A DNA stretch of 64,000 bases from Candidatus Kinetoplastibacterium galatii TCC219 (GTDB lineage Bacteria > Pseudomonadota > Gammaproteobacteria > Burkholderiales > Burkholderiaceae_B). The notes beneath the pieces are model-generated. The model was not told the origin of the DNA, ran no database searches, and saw only the letters and a list, made by a program, of their open reading frames with translations. Below, piece by piece: positions 18,406-28,514 of this stretch. A program made the position numbers and the translations under genes. How positions within the stretch are numbered: the stretch's first letter is position 1; the number at the start of each line of letters is the position of its first letter. Where the stretch lies: positions 682,001-746,000 of the forward strand of contig NC_020284.1 of the NCBI RefSeq assembly GCF_000340905.1, written 5' to 3'.

Positions 18406-19353
18406 CTAAGAGATTCTGTTTAAAAACATAAATGGCAATTCCATTAGAATTTCTTTATATTTAGAACAAGGATAATTCAATATAGATTTCTGAGCTTCTC
18501 TAGCCTCATTTTCAGCCAATTTAGACGTGTACTGTAGAGCATCTGTATCATTAACAATATTTACTATCTCAACTAGATTTGCATCACCACTGAGAACAGC
18601 TTCACGTAAAACAGCCCGTTGCTTTTTAGAACAAACCGCCATAGCTCTTATTAATGGCAATGTTGGTTTTCCTTCTCTTAGATCATCACCTATATTTTTG
18701 CCTAGAGTTTCTGAATCCCCTGAATAATCAAGTATATCATCGATTAATTGAAAAGATGTGCCTATATGCCTACCATAAATAGAAGCACAATTTTCCTGAT
18801 CTGAACTAGCATCTGCAATAATTGCACCAACATGTGCTGATGCTTCGAATAATTTTGCAGTTTTAAATTGTACTATCTGCATATAGCTCTCAAGAGATGT
18901 ATCTGGATCTTTAATATTCATTAACTGTAGAACTTCTCCCTCTGCTATTATAGTAGTGGTTTTTGAAAGAATCTCCATAATACGTAGTGAATCAGTTGAT
19001 ACCATCATCTCAAACGACTTTGAGTACAAATAATCACCTACTAAAACACTGGCTGCATTCCCAAATATTGAATTTGCTGAACTTAGTCCACGACGTAGTT
19101 CTGATTCATCAACAACATCATCATGCAGCAGCGTAGCTGTGTGAATAAATTCTATTATTGCTGCCAATAAATGATGTTTAATCCCTTTATAACCTAGCGA
19201 TAGTGCTATAATTATGACCATAGATGGCCTTATACGTTTACCTCCAGAGTTAACTATATAATCCCCTATGGTGCGCACTAAAGCCACCTCAGAGTTCAAC
19301 TGCTCGCGTATGATTTTATCAACCTCTTTTAGATCATCGCTAATTGACTTCAT
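18406..19353 (-). CDS. ispB: Polyprenyl diphosphate synthase (octaprenyl-type)
   Basis: Builds the long isoprenoid side chain of ubiquinone from IPP. The first aspartate-rich motif is LLHDDVVDESELRRG (near residue 78) and the second is FQLIDDILDYSGD (near residue 204). KRIRP supplies the IPP-binding residues. The ATG at 19353 (315 residues) is preferred to the in-frame TTG at 19371. It is divergent from rplU-rpmA-obgE, a common proteobacterial arrangement. Ubiquinone made with this chain would feed the cytochrome bd oxidase encoded at 37-40 kb. Confidence 0.93.
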   Translation of the reverse strand: MKSISDDLKEVDKIIREQLNSEVALVRTIGDYIVNSGGKRIRPSMVIIIALSLGYKGIKHHLLAAIIEFIHTATLLHDDVVDESELRRGLSSANSIFGNAASVLVGDYLYSKSFEMMVSTDSLRIMEILSKTTTIIAEGEVLQLMNIKDPDTSLESYMQIVQFKTAKLFEASAHVGAIIADASSDQENCASIYGRHIGTSFQLIDDILDYSGDSETLGKNIGDDLREGKPTLPLIRAMAVCSKKQRAVLREAVLSGDANLVEIVNIVNDTDALQYTSKLAENEAREAQKSILNYPCSKYKEILMELPFMFLNRIS

Positions 19354-19514
19354 AAAAATAACTTTATCCAAAATTCACCAATATTATAAGACAATAAAAT
19401 TCCATTACTAGAAAACAGATTTTATACCAATGATTACTTATAGCAAAATCTTATGAGATATTTTTACCAATTTTTATATTAATAAAAATATTACTGTTGA
19501 GTTATGGATTATTT

Positions 19515-19543
19515 TTGACTTTTTGTCATTGTAATAATAGAAT
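19515..19543 (+). promoter_or_regulatory. Sigma70 promoter of rplU-rpmA-obgE
   Basis: TTGACT (19515-19520) and TAGAAT (19538-19543) are separated by exactly 17 bases, one mismatch from consensus in each hexamer. Predicted start is near 19550, leaving a leader of about 150 bases before rplU. The rest of the 330-base gap back to ispB is AT-rich with nothing recognisable. Confidence 0.6.
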
Positions 19544-19585
19544 ATTCAGTCATATATAAAATATATAATTTATATATATTTTATT

Positions 19586-19661
19586 GTGCGTATTTAAATA
19601 TATATCCAAACATGCTGAATATTAAGATCATGTGTGGAATTATTTACACAAAAAATAGCAC
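19586..19661 (+). promoter_or_regulatory. Possible folded leader upstream of rplU
   Basis: GTGC (19586-19589) could pair with GCAC (19658-19661), enclosing a TGTGT (19631-19635)/ACACA (19646-19650) hairpin. Ribosomal-protein operons often have autoregulatory leaders, but these stems are short and in AT-rich DNA, so the call is weak. Confidence 0.25.
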
Positions 19662-19701
19662 GAATAATATAGAGATTTAGTTATATCTTGAGGAATATCC
19701 T

Positions 19702-20025
19702 ATGTACGCGGTCGTAAAAACTGGTGGTAAACAATATAAAGTTACCATTGGCCAAAAACTTAAAATAGAACAGATACCAGCTGACATTGGACAAGAGATC
19801 ACCCTAGACTGTGTTTTAATGATAGAGTCTGGAGAAAAAATGATTATTGGCCAACCAACAGTTTCTGGAGCAAGTGTAAAAATTGCAATTCTAAATCATG
19901 GAAAACATGATAAAGTAAAAATATTCAAAATTAGACGCAGAAAACACTACCAAAAGCACCAAGGTCATAGGCAAAAATATACAGAAATTTTTATTAAAGA
20001 TATTAATTTTAATGATTCTATCTAA
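19702..20025 (+). CDS. rplU: 50S ribosomal protein L21
   Basis: Large-subunit protein that binds 23S rRNA. It opens [14 protein letters not shown], diagnostic for L21, with the [23 protein letters not shown] basic block near residues 73-92. Length is 107, a few residues longer than usual at the C-terminus. AGGA about 8 bases upstream supports the start. It is first of rplU-rpmA-obgE, with rpmA 20 bases downstream. Confidence 0.97.
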   Translation: MYAVVKTGGKQYKVTIGQKLKIEQIPADIGQEITLDCVLMIESGEKMIIGQPTVSGASVKIAILNHGKHDKVKIFKIRRRKHYQKHQGHRQKYTEIFIKDINFNDSI

Positions 20026-20045
20026 ACATACAGGAACTAAATGAT

Positions 20046-20306
20046 ATGGCACACAAGAAAGGTGGCGGTTCTACTAGGAATGGTCGTGACTCTGAATCAA
20101 AACGTTTAGGAGTAAAAGCATTTGGAGATCAGCATATAACTGCTGGCTCAATAATTGTTAGACAAAGAGGCACTCGCTTTCATGCTGGATTAAATGTTGG
20201 AATTGGTAAAGATCATACATTGTTTGCCCTTAAGGAAGGTAGGATACAATTCTCCGTAAAAGGAGCGTTGAAAAAACAAACAGTATCTGTTATCAGCACT
20301 AAATAA
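20046..20306 (+). CDS. rpmA: 50S ribosomal protein L27
   Basis: Large-subunit protein whose N-terminus reaches the peptidyl transferase centre. The N-terminal [16 protein letters not shown] is invariant for the family, followed by the VRQRGT and [10 protein letters not shown] segments. Its 86 residues are typical. It is the second gene of the operon; a 12-base hairpin separates it from obgE. Confidence 0.98.
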   Translation: MAHKKGGGSTRNGRDSESKRLGVKAFGDQHITAGSIIVRQRGTRFHAGLNVGIGKDHTLFALKEGRIQFSVKGALKKQTVSVISTK

Positions 20307-20312
20307 ATCATT

Positions 20313-21419
<1,107 letters not shown>

Positions 21420-21422
21420 CAA

Positions 21423-22775
21423 TCACAAATTATTATCTAACATTAAACTAATAGCTTTTTGCAACTGAAAATCATTAGGGCTTCCGAATTCGAAGCTCAA
21501 ATCACTGACATTTTTACTGATACAAATATCATCGCAATATTGATTGTAAGACTTATTATCAATATTTTTATTATTTTGAATATGATTATATAAATTCGAC
21601 TCTCTTTGCGCATAAAATAAATTACCACTAAGCGTATCGTTTACTATATAGTCAGGAATTATTCCTGTTGCCTGTATTGATCTACCAGAAGGCGTAAAAT
21701 ACAAAGAAGTTGTTAATTTAATAGCAGAAGAATCATCTAAAGGAATTATTGCTTGAACTGAACCCTTACCAAAGGTTTTATTTCCTAAGATTTTTGCTCT
21801 AGAATGATCTTGCATAGCGCCAGCAACAATCTCAGATGCAGAAGCAGATCCGGAATTGACCAAAACTATCATTTTTATGTTCTTGAACCAAGTAGGCAAA
21901 AATTTTAAATCATCCGAAGCATTTATAGAATATTCTTCTGGCACAGAAAAATATTTATGACAAGACTCAATATTTCTACCACTAGTATAGACAACTAAAG
22001 ACCCTTTTTTTAGAAATACTCCTGAGACTCCTATAGCACTACTTAATAGACCACCAGGATTATTTCTTAAATCTAATACTATTCCAGACAACTTAGTACT
22101 ATTATCGACTATATTATGTAAATTTCTTACCATATCACTAAGTGTATTCTCTTGGAATTGTGTAATTCTAATATATAAAATATTATTGTCAATAATGTTA
22201 CAAGTGATACTATTAATTTTTATTATGTCACGAAGTATTTTTAAATTTATATAATTCTTGTGACCTTCCCTTGATAAGGTAAGATTAACAGATGATTTAG
22301 GCTCACCTCGCATCATCTTAATAGCCTCAGCAGGAGGCATCCCTCTGGTTGAGACACCATCTATCTGAACAATATAGTCCCCAGGAATAATGCCAGCAGC
22401 TGCGGCTGGAGTAAAGTCCAAAGGAGAAATTACCTTAATTCCCATGTTTTCTTCAAAGCTTACTTCTACACCTAGACCTCCAAATTCTCCATGAGTCACT
22501 GATTTTATATCATTGTAATCATCAGCATTTAAATATGAAGAATGTGGATCAAGTCTAGAGATCATGCCTGATATTGCATTGCTGATAATACTATTATCAG
22601 CAACTTCTTTCATGTAGTTTTCTTTTACTATAGCAAAAGCTTTAACAATTTTCTGTAATTCCACTAAAGAAATGGATGAATTATCATTTATTAAAAAGCT
22701 ATTGCTAGTATTAAAAATAACAACAAAAGCAGAAAAAAAGAAAAAAATCAAATAGCAAAGTTTTCTAAACATCAT
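21423..22775 (-). CDS. ctpA: C-terminal processing peptidase, S41 family
   Basis: Periplasmic serine protease. The first 20-odd residues form a hydrophobic signal or anchor rich in Phe. A PDZ domain follows (about 85-165, with GGLGVEV and AAGIIPGDYIVQIDG). The S41 core follows, with the catalytic serine in NSGSASASE (near residue 309) and the lysine in NKTFGKGSVQ (near residue 334). I take the ATG at 22775 (or 22772), because the upstream TTG at 22826 would precede the signal with 17 unlikely residues. It lies downstream of gpmA on the same strand, the Bordetella-type order. Confidence 0.92.
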   Translation of the reverse strand: MMFRKLCYLIFFFFSAFVVIFNTSNSFLINDNSSISLVELQKIVKAFAIVKENYMKEVADNSIISNAISGMISRLDPHSSYLNADDYNDIKSVTHGEFGGLGVEVSFEENMGIKVISPLDFTPAAAAGIIPGDYIVQIDGVSTRGMPPAEAIKMMRGEPKSSVNLTLSREGHKNYINLKILRDIIKINSITCNIIDNNILYIRITQFQENTLSDMVRNLHNIVDNSTKLSGIVLDLRNNPGGLLSSAIGVSGVFLKKGSLVVYTSGRNIESCHKYFSVPEEYSINASDDLKFLPTWFKNIKMIVLVNSGSASASEIVAGAMQDHSRAKILGNKTFGKGSVQAIIPLDDSSAIKLTTSLYFTPSGRSIQATGIIPDYIVNDTLSGNLFYAQRESNLYNHIQNNKNIDNKSYNQYCDDICISKNVSDLSFEFGSPNDFQLQKAISLMLDNNL

Positions 22776-22856
22776 GAATAATTTATTATTAATCGAATTA
22801 AAACCATTAATAGCTATTAATAACAACTACATTATACAAAATAATACAATAAATGT

Positions 22857-23600
22857 TTATTTCTTACCCTGTGATGTAATAGCAGAAACAGCCATTTCAA
22901 TATCACTAGGATCTCCTAAGTAATGATATTCTGTTAAGTTGAACTCTCTATCTAGTTCGCATACCATAGGCTGACCTGTTGGTATGTTTAAACACATTAT
23001 ATCTTTATCAGATATAGCCCCGATATGCTTTATTAAAGCCCTGAGGCTATTGCCATGCGCAACTATAAACACATTTTTCCCTTCTTTTATAACTGGTAGA
23101 ATATGATTATTCCAAAAAGGCACTACCCTATCAACCGTATCTTTTAGACATTCACTAGAAGGCAATAAACTACTTGCAATATTTTTATATCTTGTATCAA
23201 AACGTGGATGCCTTTCATCATCAAATAACAATGAATCTGGAGCTATATCGTATGATCTTCGCCATATTAATACCTTATCCTCTCCGAATTTAGCAGCTGT
23301 TTTAGCCTTATTCAGTCCTTGTAATTGACCATAGTGACGCTCGTTTAAACGCCAACTTAAATTAGTTGGTGTATACATGATATTCATAACATCAAGAACA
23401 ATCCAAAGAGTACGTATCGCTCGTTTCAACATTGAAGAATATGCTACATCAAATTCATAACCTTCTTTTTTTAATAGCTGTCCTGCACATGAAGCTTGGA
23501 TCTTCCCCGCTTCCGTAAGATCAATATCAGCCCAACCAGTGAAACGATTTTCAGCATTCCAAATACTCTCACCATGACGCATTAATACTAACTTATACAT
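22857..23600 (-). CDS. gpmA: 2,3-bisphosphoglycerate-dependent phosphoglycerate mutase
   Basis: Interconverts 3- and 2-phosphoglycerate in glycolysis. The phosphohistidine motif [10 protein letters not shown] puts the catalytic His at residue 9, and the second His lies in [28 protein letters not shown] and [14 protein letters not shown] are diagnostic. The ATG at 23600 ([10 protein letters not shown], 248 residues) matches family starts; an in-frame ATG at 23618 adds six residues. It is upstream of ctpA, 81 bases away. Confidence 0.95.
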   Translation of the reverse strand: MYKLVLMRHGESIWNAENRFTGWADIDLTEAGKIQASCAGQLLKKEGYEFDVAYSSMLKRAIRTLWIVLDVMNIMYTPTNLSWRLNERHYGQLQGLNKAKTAAKFGEDKVLIWRRSYDIAPDSLLFDDERHPRFDTRYKNIASSLLPSSECLKDTVDRVVPFWNNHILPVIKEGKNVFIVAHGNSLRALIKHIGAISDKDIMCLNIPTGQPMVCELDREFNLTEYHYLGDPSDIEMAVSAITSQGKK

Positions 23601-23725
23601 ATTGATATACTCACACAAATAATTAAAATATCATTTCTTATTTTTTATTTAACGTAACATGTTATTTAATATACATTAAAAGTTAATAAATAACTCTAAT
23701 TAAACTATAATTTTCAGGAAACAAA

Positions 23726-24133
23726 GTGGATATAGTAAATTTTTTTATTAAAGATAATAATATTCTATTCTTATTTATTGCCATAATCTCGGCTATTATG
23801 TTACTAATGCCTTACCTCAGGAAAAACATTAATGGTATTGAGCTAAATGAAGCTATAAATCTAGTTAACAAAAATGAAGCTATATTAGCAGACATAAGAA
23901 CACCCAACGAATTTAAAGAAAAACATATACCTCAATCATACAATACTAATTCGGATGATCTTAAATCTAATAATAAATTTACAAATAAGCCTGTAATACT
24001 TATTTGTAAAGATGGCACAGATTCTTCAAAACTAGCTTCAGAAATCAAAAATCATAGTACTGGAAATGTTTTATTTCTAATCGGTGGCATGAATGAATGG
24101 ATAAGCAATGAACTGCCAATAATAAAAAAATAG
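23726..24133 (+). CDS. Membrane-anchored rhodanese-like protein
   Basis: A 135-residue protein starting at GTG, with one N-terminal transmembrane segment (about residues 12-30) and a single rhodanese domain. ADIRTPNEFKEKHIPQS is the typical entry motif. The active loop is CKDGTDS with the cysteine near residue 94. It keeps the Cys, Gly and Ser of the usual CxxGxRS, but Asp replaces the Arg, which would alter anion binding, so sulfur-transfer activity is doubtful. In relatives the order is rhodanese-grxC-secB-gpsA; grxC is absent here and secB starts 74 bases downstream. Confidence 0.85.
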   Translation: MDIVNFFIKDNNILFLFIAIISAIMLLMPYLRKNINGIELNEAINLVNKNEAILADIRTPNEFKEKHIPQSYNTNSDDLKSNNKFTNKPVILICKDGTDSSKLASEIKNHSTGNVLFLIGGMNEWISNELPIIKK

Positions 24134-24207
24134 ACACTACAGTATAATTCTATAATATAAAAATATTATCAGAGCTTAAATTAAATAAACTTAAAAGAAA
24201 GATAATC

Positions 24208-24663
24208 ATGAAAAATGATAACCATAATAATGCACAAAATCAACAAAGCAATACACAAGAATTCAATATACAACGTATATATTTAAAAGATCTATCTATA
24301 GAAATGCCTAATGCCCCTGGCATTTTCCTTGATATGGATAGGTACAAAGTAGATGTTAATATAAAAGTAGGGGGAAAAAAACTCTCAGATAACATATTCG
24401 AGTCTGATATAACAGTCAATGTTAGTGCTTTGGTATCAGAACAAACACTTTACATTATAGAAATAACTCAATCAGGTATCTTTGAATTTAAAAATATAAA
24501 TAAAACAGATATAGATAAATTGCTTAGCATAAATTGCTATACAATAATATATCCTTATCTAAGGGCCAATGTAGCTGACATGTTATCTAGGATGTCTATG
24601 CCAGCATTTCACCTAGAGAACGTAAATTTTCAAGCCTTGTATGAGCAATATTCCAATGAATGA
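24208..24663 (+). CDS. secB: Protein-export chaperone SecB
   Basis: Cytoplasmic tetrameric chaperone that holds precursor proteins unfolded and delivers them to SecA. The core FNIQRIYLKDLSIEMPNAP, LSVNVSALVSEQTLYIIEITQSGIFEF-like strand pair and C-terminal NCYTIIYPYLRANVADMLSR followed by MPAFHLENVNFQALY are all present. The length of 151 is normal. It overlaps gpsA by eight bases (ATGAATGA), which suggests coupled translation. Confidence 0.96.
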   Translation: MKNDNHNNAQNQQSNTQEFNIQRIYLKDLSIEMPNAPGIFLDMDRYKVDVNIKVGGKKLSDNIFESDITVNVSALVSEQTLYIIEITQSGIFEFKNINKTDIDKLLSINCYTIIYPYLRANVADMLSRMSMPAFHLENVNFQALYEQYSNE

Positions 24664-25744
24664 TCAAAAACATTTGAAACCTGCTGATAATCATAAAGAC
24701 AAACAAGAAGTATGTGCTCGTTATAATAAAACGAATGTTCTCATATTAGGATCAGGTAGTTGGGGAACAGCATTAGCTATAGCATCATCTAAGAAAAATA
24801 ATACTTGTCTATGGTCTAGAAATCTTGAGCAAACAAATAATATGCTTGTATACAGAGAAAACAGAGTTCATCTACCAGGAGTAAAATTTAATGATGATCT
24901 ATTAATAACAAATAATATGGATCACGCTCTAGACTTTGTAATAGCAGATAATACTCAGCCTTTAATTATAACTGGAGTTCCTGTCTCTGGCGTATCTGAA
25001 ACTTGCTCTTTATTATCCAGATATTCAAATTACATACCACAAAATATACCGGTGATATGGACTTGTAAGGGTTTTGAACCTGATACCTCAAATCTTATAC
25101 ATGAAATAATACAAAGAGATCTAAGATCATCAAAATTTACACATGGTATATTATCTGGCCCTTCATTCGCAAGTGAAGTTGCGTTAGATTTGCCGACTGC
25201 ACTAACAATAGCTAGTGACTCTAGTAACTTATGTAATATAGCAATAGATGCTCTACATAATAATAAATTACGCATATATAGCAGTAGCGATATTATAGGT
25301 GTAGAGGTAGGTGGCGCATTAAAGAATATCATATCAATAGCTTGTGGGATATCAGATGGACTGAAATTAGGAGATAATGCAAGAGCAGCTCTAATTACTA
25401 GAGGACTTCTTGAAATAAGACGTTTTGGAGTTTCATTAGGATCTATTAATGAAACTTTCTATGGATTATCAGGACTGGGAGATTTAGTACTCACAGCGAC
25501 AAGCAACTTATCCAGAAACCGTAATATAGGTATAAAAATAGGTCACGGAAACCCAATAGCAGAGATACTAAATTCAAAAATCACGGCAGAAGGTGTCAGA
25601 TGCGCCTTGTCTGTTAGAGCAAGAGCTAGAAACATGAATCTTATTTTGCCAATAATTGAAGCTGTTTGTTCAATATTATTCGAACAAACAAATCCAATGG
25701 ACGCAGTAGCAACGCTCTTAGAAAGAGAAGCACGTCAAGAATAA
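24656..25744 (+). CDS. gpsA: Glycerol-3-phosphate dehydrogenase [NAD(P)+]
   Basis: Makes sn-glycerol-3-phosphate for phospholipid synthesis. The dinucleotide motif VLILGSGSWGTALA is at residues 26-39 from the chosen start. The GPSFASEVALDLPTAL block, the catalytic-lysine segment VGGALKNIISIACGISDG and ALITRGLLEI are typical. There is no start codon nearer the Rossmann strand, so the N-terminus carries about 25 extra charged residues. ATG 24656 (overlapping the secB stop) and ATG 24641 are both possible. It is convergent with trmL, 22 bases away. Confidence 0.95.
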   Translation: MNDQKHLKPADNHKDKQEVCARYNKTNVLILGSGSWGTALAIASSKKNNTCLWSRNLEQTNNMLVYRENRVHLPGVKFNDDLLITNNMDHALDFVIADNTQPLIITGVPVSGVSETCSLLSRYSNYIPQNIPVIWTCKGFEPDTSNLIHEIIQRDLRSSKFTHGILSGPSFASEVALDLPTALTIASDSSNLCNIAIDALHNNKLRIYSSSDIIGVEVGGALKNIISIACGISDGLKLGDNARAALITRGLLEIRRFGVSLGSINETFYGLSGLGDLVLTATSNLSRNRNIGIKIGHGNPIAEILNSKITAEGVRCALSVRARARNMNLILPIIEAVCSILFEQTNPMDAVATLLEREARQE

Positions 25745-25766
25745 TTGTATTTTAAATTAAGATGGT

Positions 25767-26234
25767 TTAAGATAAATTAAAGTTATTTTGTCTCCAAGCC
25801 TCATATACTGTTATAGCAATAGCATTCGATAAATTTAAGCTCCTTTGACTAGCCAACATAGGTAAGCAGAGCCTTTGATCCTTAGAGAAAAGATTCATGT
25901 TTTCATCAGAGAGACCGGAGGTTTCTCTGCCAAAAACAAAAACATCACCAGGATAAAATTTAACTCTTGAAAAAATATTACTGGATTTTGTAGTGAGGGC
26001 AAAACACCTGTTCATTGGAGTCCCAATGAAATCTATAGCATTTATTAAGCTATTATGTATGCGTATTGGCTGCCATTCATGATAATCTAAACCAGCTCTT
26101 CTTAATTTGGTATGATCAAGATCAAATGACATTGGTTTTACTATATGCAAAAAACTACCTGTATTTGCACATAAACGAATAGCATTACCTGTATTCGACG
26201 GTATCTCTGGACAAACCAAAATAACATTAAACAT
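25767..26234 (-). CDS. trmL: tRNA (cytidine/uridine-2'-O-)-methyltransferase
   Basis: SPOUT-class enzyme that 2'-O-methylates position 34 of tRNA-Leu isoacceptors. It starts MFNVILVCPEIPSNTGNAIRLCANTG, the TrmL signature. The trefoil-knot motifs DVFVFGRETSGLSDE and the C-terminal LPMLASQRSLNLSNAIAI are intact. Length (155) is typical. It lies alone on the minus strand between gpsA and the BioC-like gene. Confidence 0.93.
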   Translation of the reverse strand: MFNVILVCPEIPSNTGNAIRLCANTGSFLHIVKPMSFDLDHTKLRRAGLDYHEWQPIRIHNSLINAIDFIGTPMNRCFALTTKSSNIFSRVKFYPGDVFVFGRETSGLSDENMNLFSKDQRLCLPMLASQRSLNLSNAIAITVYEAWRQNNFNLS

Positions 26235-26336
26235 ATAACTCCATGCATAATATATAATTATGATTATTTGAATAGTGTACTATATATTTGCAATACCATG
26301 AAAAATATATTAAATTTTATGTACTAGGCTCATAAT

Positions 26337-27257
26337 ATGATCAACAATACTGACAAAGAAAAAGAATCTTCTCTACCTATTAATATATCTCATGTATCTA
26401 AACAGTTCTCAAGACGGAATGGTCTTGTGAATTCGCAATTCTTGTATGCTGAAATAGCGAGTCGTTTAGCAAATAATCTTAAGTATATAAAAATAAAACC
26501 AAAAAATATAGTGGATTCAGGCTGTGGAATCGGTAATAACCTATCTATACTACAATCCATATATAAAAATTTTAATTATATTGGAATAGATAGATCATTT
26601 CATTTATTGAATATTGGTCATAAAAAATTTAAACAAAAAGGAATGTTTAATAAAATAAAAGACATCTTAACTAAAAAATCAGTACCTATATTTATACAAT
26701 CAGACATGAGTGCATCTGGACTAAAATCAGAATCTATTGATATGGTTTGGTCGAATTTAGCCTTACACTGGCATAATAAACCAAAAAGTGTTATTGATGA
26801 ATGGCACAGAATACTTAAAGATAATGGATTAGTAGTATTCTCGTACTTTGGTCCTGATACAATAAAGGAAGTACGATCAGCTATAAACAATGCTAAAATA
26901 GAAACGGAAATGATGTATTTTATCGATATGCATGATGTTGGAGATATGCTGATACATAATGGATTCGAAAATCCTGTTATGCACAAGGATACAATCACAT
27001 TGACATACAAAAATCCATTACGACTTTTAAGAGATGTGCATTATATAGGTGGTAATGCCAGCATGAACCGCAAAAAAAACCTTGCAAGCAAAGCATGGCT
27101 AACTGCATTGTGTGAATCGCTAGATAAACAGCGTAACAACTCGTTAATTAACTTAACTATTGAAATAATATATGGTCATGCATGGCGAAAAACTAACCGC
27201 AAAAACAACTCTGAGAAAACGATAAAAATGGCCTTTCAATCAACAAACTCATTTTAA
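26337..27257 (+). CDS. BioC-like SAM-dependent methyltransferase
   Basis: Class I methyltransferase, 306 residues. The N-terminal VSKQFSRRNGL segment, the SAM loop VDSGCGIGNN (near residue 59), the VWSNLALHWH segment and the VVFSYFGPDTIKEVRSA stretch resemble BioC, the malonyl-ACP O-methyltransferase that primes biotin synthesis. The second residue of the SAM loop is Ser rather than Leu or Ile, and the C-terminal part is divergent. No other bio gene is in the window, so a different substrate is possible. It is convergent with the response regulator 26 bases downstream. In relatives it is found near trmL. Confidence 0.65.
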   Translation: MINNTDKEKESSLPINISHVSKQFSRRNGLVNSQFLYAEIASRLANNLKYIKIKPKNIVDSGCGIGNNLSILQSIYKNFNYIGIDRSFHLLNIGHKKFKQKGMFNKIKDILTKKSVPIFIQSDMSASGLKSESIDMVWSNLALHWHNKPKSVIDEWHRILKDNGLVVFSYFGPDTIKEVRSAINNAKIETEMMYFIDMHDVGDMLIHNGFENPVMHKDTITLTYKNPLRLLRDVHYIGGNASMNRKKNLASKAWLTALCESLDKQRNNSLINLTIEIIYGHAWRKTNRKNNSEKTIKMAFQSTNSF

Positions 27258-27283
27258 ATTACAGCGTAAAATAGTCTAAGGTA

Positions 27284-27979
27284 TCATTTAGAATCATTAT
27301 TTCTTCTTCTGTTTGTCGAAGTGATGCCAAGTTGTTTCAGTTTGCGATAAAGATGCGTACGCTCTAATCCAGTCCTTTCAGAAACACGGGTCATGCTATA
27401 ACCATCACGCATCAAATGATATTCAAAATAAACGCGCTCAAAAGCATCACGGGCATCACGCAGTGGCTGATCTAAAGAAACATTACCAAGCTTACAACTG
27501 CCATTTTGATCAATTGGTACTAAGCATGTATCAGACCAACTAGAATCCTCATTAGCGCTTGTAATTTCTTTTGTAACAGAACGAGGGGTTTTAAAATTTG
27601 AGGATTGCAATGTTCTATTTCTAAGTAATCCAGCAGCAACAGTCTTTAATAATTTCTGCAAAGAGATCGGTTTCTCTAAAAAATCCATAGCTCCTATGCG
27701 TGTAGCTTCTACAGCAATATCAATGCTTGCATGTCCACTCATCATTATAACAGGCATAGTCAATAAACCTTGCGAGATCCACTCTTTTAGCAAACTTACC
27801 CCATCTGTATCAGGCATCCAAATATCTAATAAAACTAGATCTGGGCGTAAACGTAAACGTATTTCCCTAGCCTGTGCTGCATTTTCTGCCTGTTCGACTG
27901 TATGACCCTCATTATATAAGATCTCAGATAAGAGCTCACGTATACCTACTTCATCATCTACTACTAAGATTTTGGCCAT
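27284..27979 (-). CDS. Orphan response regulator, receiver plus Fis-type HTH
   Basis: 231-residue regulator starting MAKILVVDDE. The receiver domain (1-120) has DD at 8-9, the phosphoacceptor Asp52 in LLDIWMPD, the Ser/Thr switch and Lys in FLEKPIS. A linker follows, then a C-terminal Fis-like helix-turn-helix (about 190-225, YSMTRVSERTGLERTHLYRKLKQLGI-type, ending near the C-terminus). There is no AAA+ sigma54 activation domain. An upstream ATG at 28030 has AAGGAG 10 bases ahead and would add 17 unlikely residues. No histidine kinase is nearby; relatives carry an NtrY-like kinase between this gene and rsmB, where 484 noncoding bases now lie. Confidence 0.85.
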   Translation of the reverse strand: MAKILVVDDEVGIRELLSEILYNEGHTVEQAENAAQAREIRLRLRPDLVLLDIWMPDTDGVSLLKEWISQGLLTMPVIMMSGHASIDIAVEATRIGAMDFLEKPISLQKLLKTVAAGLLRNRTLQSSNFKTPRSVTKEITSANEDSSWSDTCLVPIDQNGSCKLGNVSLDQPLRDARDAFERVYFEYHLMRDGYSMTRVSERTGLERTHLYRKLKQLGITSTNRRRNNDSK

Positions 27980-28030
27980 AAATACCCACCCATTATATAG
28001 CCAATACCTTAAATGCAAAAAAACACTCAT

Positions 28031-28514
28031 TCTACTATATCTCCTTAAAAATTATAAACATAGCTGGCACAAATATTAAATTATAATTATTAATAGTAAA
28101 CCTAAAACTCAAATAGCACTTATTATCAATTAATAATAAATAAAATAGATATAACTATAAAACATCAACTTATTGCAATGGCTACATTATGACATATCAT
28201 TAAATTCGTAGATACTTGTATATGTAATAAAATTAATTGTTATACTATTCAATACTATGTATAGAAAATTTTACTATCATTTAGACTATATAACATTATC
28301 AAAAAAATTATATATGATAGCTAAATAATCTTTAATAAAAGAAAATCATACATAAATATATCTTCAATAATATCAAGTAATAAAATATATTTAGCAAAAG
28401 GTTGTGTAAAAAAACTATAAAAATAACATATACAGACTATAAAAGAGTATTTTGCATACGCTTATATGTTTTTTATTCAATTAAATTACAAAGCAAAAGT
28501 AAATATTCTCATCG
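28031..28514. other. 484-base eroded gap between rsmB and the response regulator
   Basis: Extremely AT-rich, with no open frame of note on either strand. By gene order in related betaproteobacteria this is where a DUF4390 gene and a sensor-kinase gene would stand. I could not recognise residual kinase motifs by eye, so the idea that it is their remnant rests on position only. Confidence 0.45.
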
